Origin: Orrella sp037026685
Lineage (GTDB): Bacteria; Pseudomonadota; Gammaproteobacteria; Burkholderiales; Burkholderiaceae_B
Direction: 5' to 3'
Assembly (NCBI RefSeq): GCF_037026685.1
Contig: NZ_JBANET010000001.1
Span: forward strand, 124,001 to 188,000
DNA length: 64,000 nucleotides
The notes beneath the pieces were generated by a model. It was not told the origin of the DNA and made no database searches. It saw only the letters and a program-made list of their open reading frames with translations. Each line of letters starts with the position of its first letter. Within the stretch, counting starts at the first letter, position 1. Below, one piece after another: positions 18,265 through 29,153 of this stretch. The translations under genes were made by a program, and so were the position numbers.

Positions 18265-19140
18265 CTAACCGATTCGGCCCGGCTCGGGCCCGGTGGCCAC
18301 GGGCGCGCCCTGGCGCGCGCACCACTCGCTCCAGGAGCCGGCGTATAGCGACGCGCCAGGCAGGCCGGCCACCTCCATGGCCAGCAGGTTGTGGCAGGCG
18401 CTTACTCCCGAGCCGCATTGCGCCACGCTCAGCGCGGGCGCATGGCCCTGGAGCGCCTGCTCGAACTCCTGGCGCAGCGCCTGGGCGGGCTTGAAGCGCC
18501 CGCGCTCGTCCAGGTTCTGCTTGAAGGGACGGTTGCGCGCCCCGGGGATATGGCCGCCGACCGGGTCCAGCGTCTCGTTCTCGCCGCGGAAACGGTCGGC
18601 GGCGCGCGCGTCCAGCACCAGGCGCTCGCCCTGGCGCACGTGGCGCAGCAAGGTGTCGTAGTCGACCAGGGCGGCCAGCGGGGCACGCACCGACAGCGTG
18701 CCGGGCGCACGGGCCATGGGCGGCTTGTCGGTATCGGGGAAGCCGGCTTCGCGCCAGGCGGCCAGCCCGCCGTCCAGCACGGCCACCGCCTCGTGGCCGA
18801 TCCAGCGCAGCATCCACCACAGGCGCGCGGCATACATGCCGCCGCTGCCGTCGTAGGCCACGACCTGCGTGTCCGGATGCGCGCCCAGCGCGGCCATGCG
18901 GGCCGCGAAGGCCTGGGGCTCGGGCAAGGGGTGGCGGCCGTTGCTGCCGGTCTTGGCGCCGCTCAGGTCGCGGTCCAGGTCCACGTGCAGCGCCCCGGGC
19001 ACGTGGGCCTGCTCGTAGGCCCGGCGGCCCGCCCCCGGATCGGCCAGGTCGAAGCTGCAGTCCAGCACCAGGACCGCGGCGGGATCGGCCTGCAGCAGGG
19101 CCTGCAGCGGGGCCGGCTGGATGAGCGTGGTATAGGGCAT
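18265..19140 (-). CDS. sseA: 3-mercaptopyruvate sulfurtransferase
   Basis: 291 aa with two rhodanese domains. The active-site loop holds Cys242 in CGSGVSA, the mercaptopyruvate-type signature; thiosulfate-specific rhodaneses have a CRKGV-type loop. The N-terminal domain is the inactive structural repeat (LDCSFDLADPGAGRRAYEQA). Transfers sulfur from 3-mercaptopyruvate to thiol acceptors or cyanide; cytoplasmic. AGGAG lies 11 bp before the ATG. Divergent from gmk, with 121 bp between start codons for both promoters. Confidence 0.9.
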   Translation of the reverse strand: MPYTTLIQPAPLQALLQADPAAVLVLDCSFDLADPGAGRRAYEQAHVPGALHVDLDRDLSGAKTGSNGRHPLPEPQAFAARMAALGAHPDTQVVAYDGSGGMYAARLWWMLRWIGHEAVAVLDGGLAAWREAGFPDTDKPPMARAPGTLSVRAPLAALVDYDTLLRHVRQGERLVLDARAADRFRGENETLDPVGGHIPGARNRPFKQNLDERGRFKPAQALRQEFEQALQGHAPALSVAQCGSGVSACHNLLAMEVAGLPGASLYAGSWSEWCARQGAPVATGPEPGRIG

Positions 19141-19261
19141 GGACGCGGGCTCCTTTCAGGAAAAAAGGCGCGGCAGGCGCGCGCGCCATTCATGGGACGG
19201 AAACAAAGGTGTCAGTTTTGGTATTCTTGCACCTTCGTCCAGCCCTTGCATTGCAGCCCGT

Positions 19262-19903
19262 ATGTCGTTTTCGCGCGCCGGTAACGTTTTCATGGTGGTG
19301 GCCCCCAGCGGCGCCGGCAAGTCCAGCCTGGTCAACGCCCTGCTCGAGCGCGATCCCAGCATCTGCCTGTCGGTCTCTTGCACCACCCGCCCTCCCCGGC
19401 CCGGCGAAACCGACGGCAAGCAATACCGCTTCGTCGACGTCGAGCAGTTCAAGCGGCTGCGCGAGGACAACGCGCTGCTCGAATGGGCCGAGGTGCACGG
19501 CAATTTCTACGGCACCCCGCGCGATTTCATCGAACAGGCCACCGCCCAGGGCCGCGACGTGCTGCTGGAGATCGACTGGCAGGGTGCGCGCCAGGTGCGG
19601 GGACACTATCCCTCGGCCATCGGGATATTCATCCTGCCGCCTTCCATCGAGTCGCTGGAGAGCCGGCTGAAAAAGCGCGGCCAGGACGACAGCCATGTGA
19701 TCGCGCGTCGCCTGCTGGCGGCCGGCGGCGAGATCGCGCATGCCGGCGAATTCGAATATGTTATTATTAATCAAGAATTTAGCGTTGCATTGAACGAGCT
19801 GGAGCAGATCGTTCAGGCCGCGCGCCTGCGCTTCGCGTCGCAGGCCGCCCGCCACGCCGAGCTGTTTTCCCAACTGGGCATCGCGCCCGGCGCCAAGGGC
19901 TGA
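19262..19903 (+). CDS. gmk: Guanylate kinase
   Basis: 213 aa. P-loop APSGAGKSS at residues 14-22, GMP-binding signature SVSCTTRPPRPGETDGKQY at about 36-54, and the adenine-binding region near the C-terminus. Converts GMP to GDP with ATP. First gene of gmk-rpoZ-spoT, a conserved proteobacterial order linking guanine nucleotide supply to (p)ppGpp metabolism. A local AT-rich patch (19756-19785, encoding YVIINQEFSV) contrasts with the GC-rich context but is in-frame and conserved in the family. Confidence 0.95.
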   Translation: MSFSRAGNVFMVVAPSGAGKSSLVNALLERDPSICLSVSCTTRPPRPGETDGKQYRFVDVEQFKRLREDNALLEWAEVHGNFYGTPRDFIEQATAQGRDVLLEIDWQGARQVRGHYPSAIGIFILPPSIESLESRLKKRGQDDSHVIARRLLAAGGEIAHAGEFEYVIINQEFSVALNELEQIVQAARLRFASQAARHAELFSQLGIAPGAKG

Positions 19904-19968
19904 TGTCCGCCGCGCCCAGGCGCTGGCCCGGTTTTTCGTTTTTCTCCCTTTTTCCTCAGGTGTTCGCC

Positions 19969-20172
19969 ATGGCCCGTATTACCGTCGAAGATTGCCTTAA
20001 GCGCATTCCCAATCGATTCAACCTCACGCTGGCTGCCACCTACCGCGCCCGCGAGCTCGCGCAGGGCCATGCGCCGCGCATCGACAGCAAGGACAAGCCC
20101 ACCGTCACGGCGCTGCGCGAGGTGGCCGAGGGCCATACCGGCCTGGAAATGCTGCGCAAGGTTCCTACCTGA
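19969..20172 (+). CDS. rpoZ: DNA-directed RNA polymerase omega subunit
   Basis: 67 aa, typical omega length, beginning MARITVEDCLKRIPNRF and containing the family core LTLAATYRARELA. Supports assembly of the beta' subunit and forms part of a ppGpp site on RNA polymerase in proteobacteria. 65 bp after gmk, with a pyrimidine-rich leader (TTTTTCTCCCTTTTTCC) between. spoT follows 26 bp later. Confidence 0.95.
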   Translation: MARITVEDCLKRIPNRFNLTLAATYRARELAQGHAPRIDSKDKPTVTALREVAEGHTGLEMLRKVPT

Positions 20173-20198
20173 ACGGCTGAGCGGGCGGCCGCGCGTCC

Positions 20199-22493
<2,295 letters not shown>

Positions 22494-22516
22494 GCCGGCC
22501 CGGGATATCCACGCCT

Positions 22517-22535
22517 GCCGGCGCCCGGCGCCGGC
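22517..22535. terminator. Hairpin between convergent spoT and dinB
   Basis: GCCGGCGC-CCG-GCGCCGGC, a perfect 8-bp stem with a 3-nt loop. No T-tract on either strand, so termination is only suggested by its position between convergent genes. Confidence 0.35.
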
Positions 22536-22544
22536 CCTGGCGCC

Positions 22545-23846
22545 TCAGGCCGCCGGATCGTCCTCGAACAAGGGCAATGTATAGGGATCGTTCCCGGGCG
22601 CGCGGCCGCGCGCGGCTTCGGCTTGCTCCTGGCCCGGCCGGGTCAGCGCGCCGATGCGCACGCCCAGCAGGCGCAGGCGCCGGTCCAGCGGCACGCGCTT
22701 GAGGCACTGCCCCGCCGCCTTGCGGATGGCCGCGGCATCGCGCGTGGACTCGGGCAAGGTGGCGTCGCGGGTGACGGTGCGAAAGTCGTCGTAGCGCAGC
22801 TTGATGCCTATGCTGCGGCCCAGGTAGCCCTTGCGCTGCAGGTCCTCGGACAGCCGCGTGCAAAGGCGGGTGAAGATCGCGCCCAGCTCGGCGCGGTCGC
22901 GCACCGGATGCAGGTCGCGCTCGAAGGTCGTCTCGCGGCTGATGGACTTCGGTTCGCTGTGGGTCACCACCGGACGCTCGTCGCGGCCGTGCGCGGCCTC
23001 GTGCAGCCAGGCGCCGTAGCTGGCGCCGAACTCCTGCACCAGCCAGTGCGGATCGGCGGCGGCCAGCTCGCCCACTGTCATCACGCCCAGCGATTCCAGG
23101 CGGGCGCTGGACTTCGGGCCGATGCCGTTGACCCGCCGCACCGGCAGCGGCCAGATGCGCCGGGGAATGTCCGATTCGCTGATGACCGTCAGTCCGCCAG
23201 GCTTGTCCAGTTCCGAGCACAGCTTGGACAGCAGCTTGTTGGGCGATATGCCGATCGAGCAGCTCAGGCCGGTCTGCTCGAACACCCGCTGGCGCAGCCG
23301 CTGTCCCAGTGCGCGCGCCCCGGCCAGCGGATCTTGCGCGGTGCCCTCCTGTGCGCCCGGCACCTCGGTCAGGTCGATATAGATTTCGTCGATGCCGCGG
23401 TCCTCGATGTGCGGCGCGATCTCGGCCACGGCCGCCTTGAACAGACGCGAATAGTGGCGGTAGCGGTCGAAATCCACCGGCAGCAGCACGGCCTGCGGCG
23501 CCAGGGCCGCCGCCTTCATCATGCCCATGGCCGAGTGCACGCCGAAGGCGCGCGCTTCGTAGGTCGCGGTGGTTACCACTGCCCGGCCGGCGTAGTCGCG
23601 CAGCAGGCTGTGGACCCAGCTGCCGTCCTCGCGCTGGCGAGGCGGCTGCGCATGCCCGCCGATGACCACCGGCAGGCCGCGCAAGTGCGGATAGCGCAGC
23701 AGCTCGACCGAGGCGTAGAAGGCGTCCATGTCCAGGTGCGCCACCAGCCGGCGATGGGCGCTGCCGGCCGGCCGACCTTCTTGCGGCGCCGGCGCGCCCG
23801 GGCCGTGCCGGGCGGGCCCGTCGGAAACGTCGTATCCAGCTGTCAT
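22545..23846 (-). CDS. dinB: DNA polymerase IV (Y-family)
   Basis: 433 aa. Catalytic residues sit in AHLDMDAFYASVE (residues about 36-48) and in DEIYIDLTE. The fingers contain an unusual insertion of roughly 18 residues between VVIGG and VVTTATYEARAFGV. The little-finger domain ends in a beta-clamp motif, LPLF, followed by EDDPAA. Performs error-prone translesion synthesis. ATG 23846 is used; an ATG four codons upstream is also possible. No clear LexA box is visible in the 32 bp up to the amidase gene, so SOS control is not shown. Confidence 0.93.
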   Translation of the reverse strand: MTAGYDVSDGPARHGPGAPAPQEGRPAGSAHRRLVAHLDMDAFYASVELLRYPHLRGLPVVIGGHAQPPRQREDGSWVHSLLRDYAGRAVVTTATYEARAFGVHSAMGMMKAAALAPQAVLLPVDFDRYRHYSRLFKAAVAEIAPHIEDRGIDEIYIDLTEVPGAQEGTAQDPLAGARALGQRLRQRVFEQTGLSCSIGISPNKLLSKLCSELDKPGGLTVISESDIPRRIWPLPVRRVNGIGPKSSARLESLGVMTVGELAAADPHWLVQEFGASYGAWLHEAAHGRDERPVVTHSEPKSISRETTFERDLHPVRDRAELGAIFTRLCTRLSEDLQRKGYLGRSIGIKLRYDDFRTVTRDATLPESTRDAAAIRKAAGQCLKRVPLDRRLRLLGVRIGALTRPGQEQAEAARGRAPGNDPYTLPLFEDDPAA

Positions 23847-23878
23847 GCCGGCAAGCATAGCGCGGCCGCCGGCCGGGC

Positions 23879-25225
23879 TCAGGCGCGCAGCGCGCCCTCC
23901 ACCGCCAGGCCCAGCGAGAGCACGCGGCGGTCCTGGCCGCCGCCGGCGGCCAGCATCAGGCCCACGGGGGCCTGGCCCGGCGCGTGGCACGGCAGGGACA
24001 GCGCGCAGCCGTCCAGGAAATTGATGAAGGTCGGGTTGCGCAGCATCAGGCCGTTCATCCTGAAGTACAGCGCCTCGTCCTGGACCAGCGCCGCGATCGG
24101 CGGCGCGACCTGCGGCACCGTGGGCATGAGCAGCGCGTCGTAGCCGGCCATGCGCGCCTGCACTTGCGCGATCCAGCGCTGGCGCGCGGCCTGCAGCGCG
24201 ATGAAGTCGGCCGCGCTCATGTCGCGGCCGCGGCGGATGCGCGAGACCACGCGCGGGTCGTATTCCTCCTCGGCCCGGGCGATCAGGTCCTTGTGCCAGG
24301 CCCAGGCCTGCGCCGCCGTATACCCGCCCTTGGCGTTGATGGACGCCAGCTCGGCGAACTCGGGGATCTCGATCTCGGCGATGCGGACCCCGGCGGCTTG
24401 CAGGCGCTCGCGGGCGCGGGCGAACGCTGCGGCAACCGTCTCGTCCATGTCGTCCAGCACCACGGTGGTAGGCACGGCCAGGCGCGCGCCGGCCAGCTCG
24501 GCCGCCGGCGGGACCTCGGGCTCCTCGCCGGCCAGCACCGCGTCGAGCACGGCGCAGCAGGCCACCGAGGCGGCCAGCGGACCGAGCGAATCGAGCTCGG
24601 CCGACAGGGGCAGCACGCCCTGCATGTCGATGCGCCGGGCGGTGGGCTTGAACCCGGTCAGGCCGCACAGGGCCGCGGGGATGCGCACCGAGCCGCCGGT
24701 ATCCGAGCCGATGCCGGCCACCGCCATGCCGTCGCTGACCGAGACGGCCGCGCCCGAGGACGAGCCGCCGGGAATGCGGCCGGTGTCGCGGTCCCAGGGG
24801 TTGCGCGGCGTGCCGTAGTGCGGATTGATGCCCAGGCCGGAATAGGCGAACTCGGTCATGTTGGTGCGGCCCACCACCACCACCCCGGCCGCCTGCAGGC
24901 GGCGCACCGCCAGGGCGCTGCGCTGGGCGGGCGGCGCGGTCTTGAGCACCACCGAACCGGCCCGCGTGGGCTGGCCGGCGATGTCGAACAGGTCCTTGAC
25001 CGAGATCGGCAGGCCGTCGATGGGCGAGCGCGCCAGGCCTGCCGCGCGCAGCGTATCGGAGGCGCGCGCGGCCGCCAGGGCCTGCTCGGGATACAGGTCG
25101 GTGAATACCTTGGCGCCCTCTCCGTAGGCGTCCTGGGCACGGGCCAGGGCCGCCTCGGTCAGGGCGACGGAAGTGCTGCGGCCCGCTTGCAGCGCGGCCG
25201 CCAGTTCGGCGATGGTCGGATACAT
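23879..25225 (-). CDS. Amidase, amidase-signature family
   Basis: 448 aa. The Ser-cisSer-Lys triad is present: Lys77 in GLPISVKDLFD, the cis-Ser within GGSSSG (153-158) and the nucleophile Ser179 in GSDTGGSVR. Such enzymes hydrolyse aliphatic or aromatic amides or ureido acids (allophanate, indoleacetamide and others). Last gene of a cluster with TRAP transporter genes, a DUF2848 and a DUF1445 protein under a LysR regulator; 5 bp separate it from the DUF2848 gene. Similarity to GatA is general only; no GatB/GatC is nearby, so a role in tRNA amidation is unlikely. Probable cytoplasmic degradation of an imported amide. Confidence 0.88.
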   Translation of the reverse strand: MYPTIAELAAALQAGRSTSVALTEAALARAQDAYGEGAKVFTDLYPEQALAAARASDTLRAAGLARSPIDGLPISVKDLFDIAGQPTRAGSVVLKTAPPAQRSALAVRRLQAAGVVVVGRTNMTEFAYSGLGINPHYGTPRNPWDRDTGRIPGGSSSGAAVSVSDGMAVAGIGSDTGGSVRIPAALCGLTGFKPTARRIDMQGVLPLSAELDSLGPLAASVACCAVLDAVLAGEEPEVPPAAELAGARLAVPTTVVLDDMDETVAAAFARARERLQAAGVRIAEIEIPEFAELASINAKGGYTAAQAWAWHKDLIARAEEEYDPRVVSRIRRGRDMSAADFIALQAARQRWIAQVQARMAGYDALLMPTVPQVAPPIAALVQDEALYFRMNGLMLRNPTFINFLDGCALSLPCHAPGQAPVGLMLAAGGGQDRRVLSLGLAVEGALRA

Positions 25226-25230
25226 GGTCT

Positions 25231-25917
25231 TCAGGCTATCTCGGGCAGAATCTCGACATCATAACGATGCTTGATCGAACGCTGGCGCCGCGGATCGTGC
25301 AGTTCCATTTCGAACACCGGCGCGGGCCGGATGCCGCCGATGGCCGCCACGGTGCCGCAGGTCATGCCCGCGCCGGCCGGCAGCATGCGCTGCCCGCCCG
25401 TATAGCCCTGGATCAGGTCCAGCGGGTTGCGCAGGCTGTCCAGCGTGCCTTCCTGGTACAGCACGCTGCGGCCGCCTTCGACGATGCGGGCGCGGATGAC
25501 CAGCTCGTCCCAGTAATCGGCCACATCGGCAAAACGCCAGGCCTGCCGGCCCACGGGCTTGACGCACACCTGCTTGGACAGGGCCACGCTGACCGCCTCG
25601 AGCTTGCGGTCGGTATGGTCCGAGGCAATGCTCACGTACAGCTCGCCGTCCACGGCAAAGACGAAGGTCTCGACTTCGCCCGAAGAGGCATCGCCCACCA
25701 CCTGGATGCGGTCGTCCTGGGTGAGCTGGTTGTGCGCAATGCGGTAGTACAGCGGCACCGCGCTGGGCCGCGGCACCCCCAGCGCGGCCAGTTCCTCGAT
25801 GTGATGCTCGATGGCCGCCAGGTCGCGGCCGGCCCAGCCCGCCACGATCACGCTGCACAGGTCCGCCTGCAGGGGCCTTGCGCCCTGCTCCGTCAACAAG
25901 TCGAATGTCAGTTTCAT
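25231..25917 (-). CDS. DUF2848 family protein
   Basis: 228 aa, recognised from its overall pattern (N-terminal VIVAGWAGRD, VPLYYRIAHNQLTQ, ASDHTDRKLEA, YWDELVIRA, C-terminal MTCGTVAAIGG). The fold of this family is believed to resemble fumarylacetoacetate hydrolase-type domains; no biochemical role is established to my knowledge. A GGAG box lies 4 bp before the ATG. Located between dctM (43 bp) and the amidase (5 bp), which implies a step in the same catabolic route. No signal peptide, so cytoplasmic. Confidence 0.8.
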   Translation of the reverse strand: MKLTFDLLTEQGARPLQADLCSVIVAGWAGRDLAAIEHHIEELAALGVPRPSAVPLYYRIAHNQLTQDDRIQVVGDASSGEVETFVFAVDGELYVSIASDHTDRKLEAVSVALSKQVCVKPVGRQAWRFADVADYWDELVIRARIVEGGRSVLYQEGTLDSLRNPLDLIQGYTGGQRMLPAGAGMTCGTVAAIGGIRPAPVFEMELHDPRRQRSIKHRYDVEILPEIA

Positions 25918-25960
25918 GATGCTCCAGGTACTCCGAATACGGTGCTATCTCAAAGGGGGC

Positions 25961-27247
25961 TCAATTGCCTACGGCGTTGGGCAGCCACAGGGCCAGGCCC
26001 GGGAACAGCGCCAGCAGCGCCACCATGGCCAGCAGCGCGATGACAAAGGGCAGGCTGCCCAGGATCACCGCGTTCATCGAGCCGCTCTTGCGCAGGCTCT
26101 GCACCACGAACAGGTTCAGGCCCACGGGCGGGGTGATCAGCGCGGTCTCGACCATGACGATGATGGCGATGCCCAGCCAGATCGGGTCGTAGCCCAGCGC
26201 GATCATGATGGGCGCGACGATGGGGATGGTGGTGATCATCATCGACAGCGTCTCCATGAAGCAGCCCAGCACCAGGTAGAACAGCACCAGGATCACCAGC
26301 ATCCACGCCGGCGACAGGCCCAGGCCCGAAATGCTGCTGACCAGCGCGTCGGTGATGCCGGTGGCCGACAGGATGAAGTTCAGAAAGCCCGCCGCGATCA
26401 CGATCAGCATGATCATGGCGGTGGCCTTCATGGTGTTCTCCACGACCTCGCGCAGCATCTTCCAGCTCAGGCGCCCGAAGGCCGCCGCCAGCGCGATGGC
26501 GCCGGCCACGCCCAGCGCCGCGGCCTCGGTGGGCGTGGCCAGGCCGGCGTAGATCGAGCCGACCACCAGCAGGAAGATGCCCAGCGGCGGCAGCAGGTGC
26601 ACCAGCCCCTTCATGCGCTGGCCCCAGGAGGCCTGGATCTTGCGGCCGCCCCATTGCGGCCGCAGCACGCAGGCGATCACCACCATCAGCATGAACAGCG
26701 CGGCCAGCAGCAGGCCCGGCACGATGCCGGCCAGATAGAGCTTGGGCACCGAGGAGTTGGTCAGCACGCCGTACAGCACCAGGTTGATCGAGGGCGGGAT
26801 CAGGATGCCCAGCGTGCCGCCGGCGGCCAGGCTGCCCAGGAACAACGATTCGTTGTAGCCGTACTTCTTGATCTGGGGGATGGCCACGGTCCCGACCGTG
26901 GCCGCGGTGGCCACGCTCGATCCCGAGGTGGCCGAGAACACGGTGGAGGCGCCGATGTTGGCGTGCATCAGACCGCCCGGCAGCCAGGACAGCCATTGCG
27001 ACATGGCCGCGTACATGCGCTCGGCAAAACCGGCGCGCAGCAGCACTTCGCCCAGCATGATGAACAGCGGGATGGCCACCAGCAGGAACTCGTTGCCCGT
27101 GCCCCAGGCCAGCTCGCCCATCGCCCGCGTAAGCGGCAGCATGGAATACAGCGGATCCAGGATCAGGCCCAGCACGCCCAGCGCCGCGCCCACGGGAATG
27201 CTCGCGCCGATCAGCACGAGCAGCAGGATCAGGGAAGTGGCGATCAT
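25961..27247 (-). CDS. dctM: TRAP transporter large permease subunit, DctM family
   Basis: 428 aa with about 12 hydrophobic segments. Family hallmarks include PLFIMLGEVLLRAG, ATSGSSVATAATVGTVAIPQ, GGTLGILIPPSINLVLYG and VETALITPPVGLNLFVVQ. The ATG overlaps the dctQ stop (ATGA), giving a coupled pair. Forms the solute channel driven by a sodium or proton gradient, with DctQ and the periplasmic receptor encoded at 28026-29072. Confidence 0.93.
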   Translation of the reverse strand: MIATSLILLLVLIGASIPVGAALGVLGLILDPLYSMLPLTRAMGELAWGTGNEFLLVAIPLFIMLGEVLLRAGFAERMYAAMSQWLSWLPGGLMHANIGASTVFSATSGSSVATAATVGTVAIPQIKKYGYNESLFLGSLAAGGTLGILIPPSINLVLYGVLTNSSVPKLYLAGIVPGLLLAALFMLMVVIACVLRPQWGGRKIQASWGQRMKGLVHLLPPLGIFLLVVGSIYAGLATPTEAAALGVAGAIALAAAFGRLSWKMLREVVENTMKATAMIMLIVIAAGFLNFILSATGITDALVSSISGLGLSPAWMLVILVLFYLVLGCFMETLSMMITTIPIVAPIMIALGYDPIWLGIAIIVMVETALITPPVGLNLFVVQSLRKSGSMNAVILGSLPFVIALLAMVALLALFPGLALWLPNAVGN

Positions 27248-27864
27248 GCGCGTTCTCCTTCGATGATGCGGGCGCCGGCGGCGGCCTCTTCCTCGGCCTC
27301 TTCCTGCGCGCTGCGCACGCCGCACAGCCGCTGCAAGGCGGCCAGGTCGCCTGTGACCAGCGCGCAGCAGGCGCGCACCAGCATCAGGGCCAGCACGATG
27401 CACATCCACGCTAGGCCCAGCACCCACAGGCCCTGCGGGATCCACAAGGGCGTGGCCAGCGGCGTATTGGCGCTCGATTGCTGCTGCCACGATTGCATCG
27501 CCACGTCCGCGGCATAGCGGGTCAGGTAGACCATGAAGACGGCGGTGGCCACCAGCGCGATCCAGTCCAGCACCGCCGCCGCGCGCACGGGCAGCCGCTG
27601 GTAGATGGCGTCCACGCGCACGTTGGCGCGGTTGATGGCCGCGAAAGCCAGCGCCCACGAGGTGCTGATGGCGAAGGCATAGCCCGAAAGCTCGTCGGCG
27701 CCGCTAAGCGTAAAGCCCAAGAACTTGCGCGCGATCACCTCGAAGCAGATCAGCGCGACGCTGGCCAGGGTCAGGGCGCCCCCGACCCAGACCGCGACAT
27801 TCGAAAGCGTGCCGGCCAGCGCCAGCGCGCGTCCGAGCAAGGGCAAGCGTGTATTGTTGGTCAT
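27244..27864 (-). CDS. dctQ: TRAP transporter small permease subunit, DctQ family
   Basis: 206 aa from ATG 27864; a longer frame to 27885 lacks a better start signal. Four membrane segments (VGGALTLASVALICFEVIAR, the region around ISTSWALAFA, IALVATAVFMVYL, LGLAWMCIVLALMLV) as expected for the family. The C-terminus is unusually acidic (AQEEAEEEAAAGARIIEGE). Overlaps dctM by 4 bp. 161 bp downstream of dctP on the shared transcript, with a long hairpin in between. Confidence 0.9.
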   Translation of the reverse strand: MTNNTRLPLLGRALALAGTLSNVAVWVGGALTLASVALICFEVIARKFLGFTLSGADELSGYAFAISTSWALAFAAINRANVRVDAIYQRLPVRAAAVLDWIALVATAVFMVYLTRYAADVAMQSWQQQSSANTPLATPLWIPQGLWVLGLAWMCIVLALMLVRACCALVTGDLAALQRLCGVRSAQEEAEEEAAAGARIIEGERA

Positions 27865-27898
27865 GATGTTCCCGGCTGCGCGCAAGAAGCGCGCGCAA

Positions 27899-27929
27899 GG
27901 CGCGGCCGGCCCCAGGACCGGGCCGCGCG
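27899..27929 (-). other. GC-rich stem-loop in the dctP-dctQ spacer (second hairpin)
   Basis: An imperfect stem with arms GCGCGGCC and GGCCGCGC separated by a GC-rich loop, directly downstream (on the minus strand) of the larger hairpin at 27942-28013. It lies in the untranslated spacer before dctQ and may contribute to the same RNA structure. Confidence 0.4.
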
Positions 27930-27941
27930 TTGGCAGACAAC

Positions 27942-28013
27942 GCCGCCGTGCCGCGCTTGGGCCAGGCCGACCCCCGTGCAGGGGTCGCCTGGGCCCGAGG
28001 GCGGCACGGCGGC
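27942..28013 (-). other. Long imperfect hairpin in the dctP-dctQ spacer
   Basis: The outer arms GCCGCCGTGCCGC (27942-27954) and GCGGCACGGCGGC (28001-28013) are perfectly complementary over 13 bp. Inside, 27959-27974 pairs with 27981-27996 with two small bulges around a CGTGCA loop. It starts 12 bp after the dctP stop codon on the transcribed strand and has no T-tract. The position suggests 3' stabilisation of dctP mRNA or partial termination, which would give more receptor than membrane subunits; that role is inferred. Confidence 0.55.
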
Positions 28014-28025
28014 CAGGGCGGATCG

Positions 28026-29072
28026 CTACTTCTTGGCCGTCACGCCCACCACCTTGCCGACGGTGTCATTGAAGTCGGACACGCACTGCGCCGAGCAGCG
28101 CGCCGCCCACTTGGGCACCACGGTTTCCTGCGTCACCTTCTTGAGCAGTTCGCGGTCGGCATCGCTGGGCTGCACCAGGGTCATCTTGCCCTTGACGTCA
28201 TAGGGGCAGGCGTGCGAGCCGGTATTGCAGTCGTAGCCTTCCTGGGTCTGGCGCGCGGCCGCGTCCCAGATGTCGTTGACCAGCGTCTTGACTTCGGCCT
28301 CCAGGAAATCGCGCACCTTGGGATCGAGCTTGTCCCACGCGCGCTGGTTGACCGCATGGATCTGCTGGTTCCAGTTGATCGGCAGCGCGTACAGGTGGGT
28401 GGAAACCTCGTACCACTTGGCCGAATAGCCCGACAGCGAGCCGGTGATGGCGCAGTCCACCACCCTGTTCTGCAGGGCCGGCACCACTTCGCCGAAGGCC
28501 ATCGTCACGGCCGAGCCGCCCAGGGCCTCGACGAACTCGGCGGTGGTGCGGCTGCTGGTGCGCACCTTCTTGCCGCGGATGTCGGCCAGGCTGTTGACCT
28601 GCGCATTGCAGAACAGCACCTGCGCCGGATAGGTGGATACGCCCAGCAGCTTGACGTTCGAGCCTTCGCCGTAGAGCTTGGCATACACCGGCGTGAAGGC
28701 ATCGGTCACCTTGCGGGCGGTTTCCACGTCCGGCGCAAGGCCCGCCAGGTCGATGGCCTCGTTGATGGGATTGTCGCTGGCGAAGTACGACAGCGTGGCG
28801 GTGCCGAATTCGATCACGCCCTGCGACATCAGGCGCAGCAGTTCCGGTCCCTTCAGGCCCATTTCGTTGAAGCCGCGGATCTCCGCGGTCACCTGGCCGC
28901 CGGACTTCTCCGGGATGGTCTTGGTCCAGAAAGGCTTCTCGTAGTCGTTGTAGGCCGTCAGGTTGGACAGGCCGCCGACGATCTTCAGGTGGGTCTTGGG
29001 CAGATCCTGGGCCTGGGCGGCGCCGAACATCAGGGTGCCGGCGATGGCCGCGGCAAGCAGACGCATATTCAT
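28026..29072 (-). CDS. dctP: TRAP transporter substrate-binding protein, DctP family
   Basis: 348 aa. Signal peptide MNMRLLAAAIAGTLMFGAAQA with cleavage after AQA. The mature part has the DctP pattern (IPEKSGGQVTAEIRGFNEMG, LADIRGKKVRTSSRTTAEFV, and the conserved Arg of the ligand pocket in KVRTSS). Binds the transported solute in the periplasm. AGGAG is well placed before the ATG. Follows the DUF1445 gene by 81 bp and precedes dctQ. Two Cys pairs near the C-terminus (CNTGSHACPYD, CSAQC) suggest disulfides. Confidence 0.92.
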   Translation of the reverse strand: MNMRLLAAAIAGTLMFGAAQAQDLPKTHLKIVGGLSNLTAYNDYEKPFWTKTIPEKSGGQVTAEIRGFNEMGLKGPELLRLMSQGVIEFGTATLSYFASDNPINEAIDLAGLAPDVETARKVTDAFTPVYAKLYGEGSNVKLLGVSTYPAQVLFCNAQVNSLADIRGKKVRTSSRTTAEFVEALGGSAVTMAFGEVVPALQNRVVDCAITGSLSGYSAKWYEVSTHLYALPINWNQQIHAVNQRAWDKLDPKVRDFLEAEVKTLVNDIWDAAARQTQEGYDCNTGSHACPYDVKGKMTLVQPSDADRELLKKVTQETVVPKWAARCSAQCVSDFNDTVGKVVGVTAKK

Positions 29073-29153
29073 GGAAAGACTCCTGGGCGGGACATTGCAA
29101 AGCGCGGCCGGCTCCCGTGGCCTTCGGACGCGCCGAAAAAGAAAACGGGCGAA

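Noticed and set aside
25811..27517. 568-aa plus-strand frame opposite dctM/dctQ, rich in His/Gln/Asp
   Set aside because: Antisense of a hydrophobic membrane protein gene gives exactly this composition; dctM is certain.
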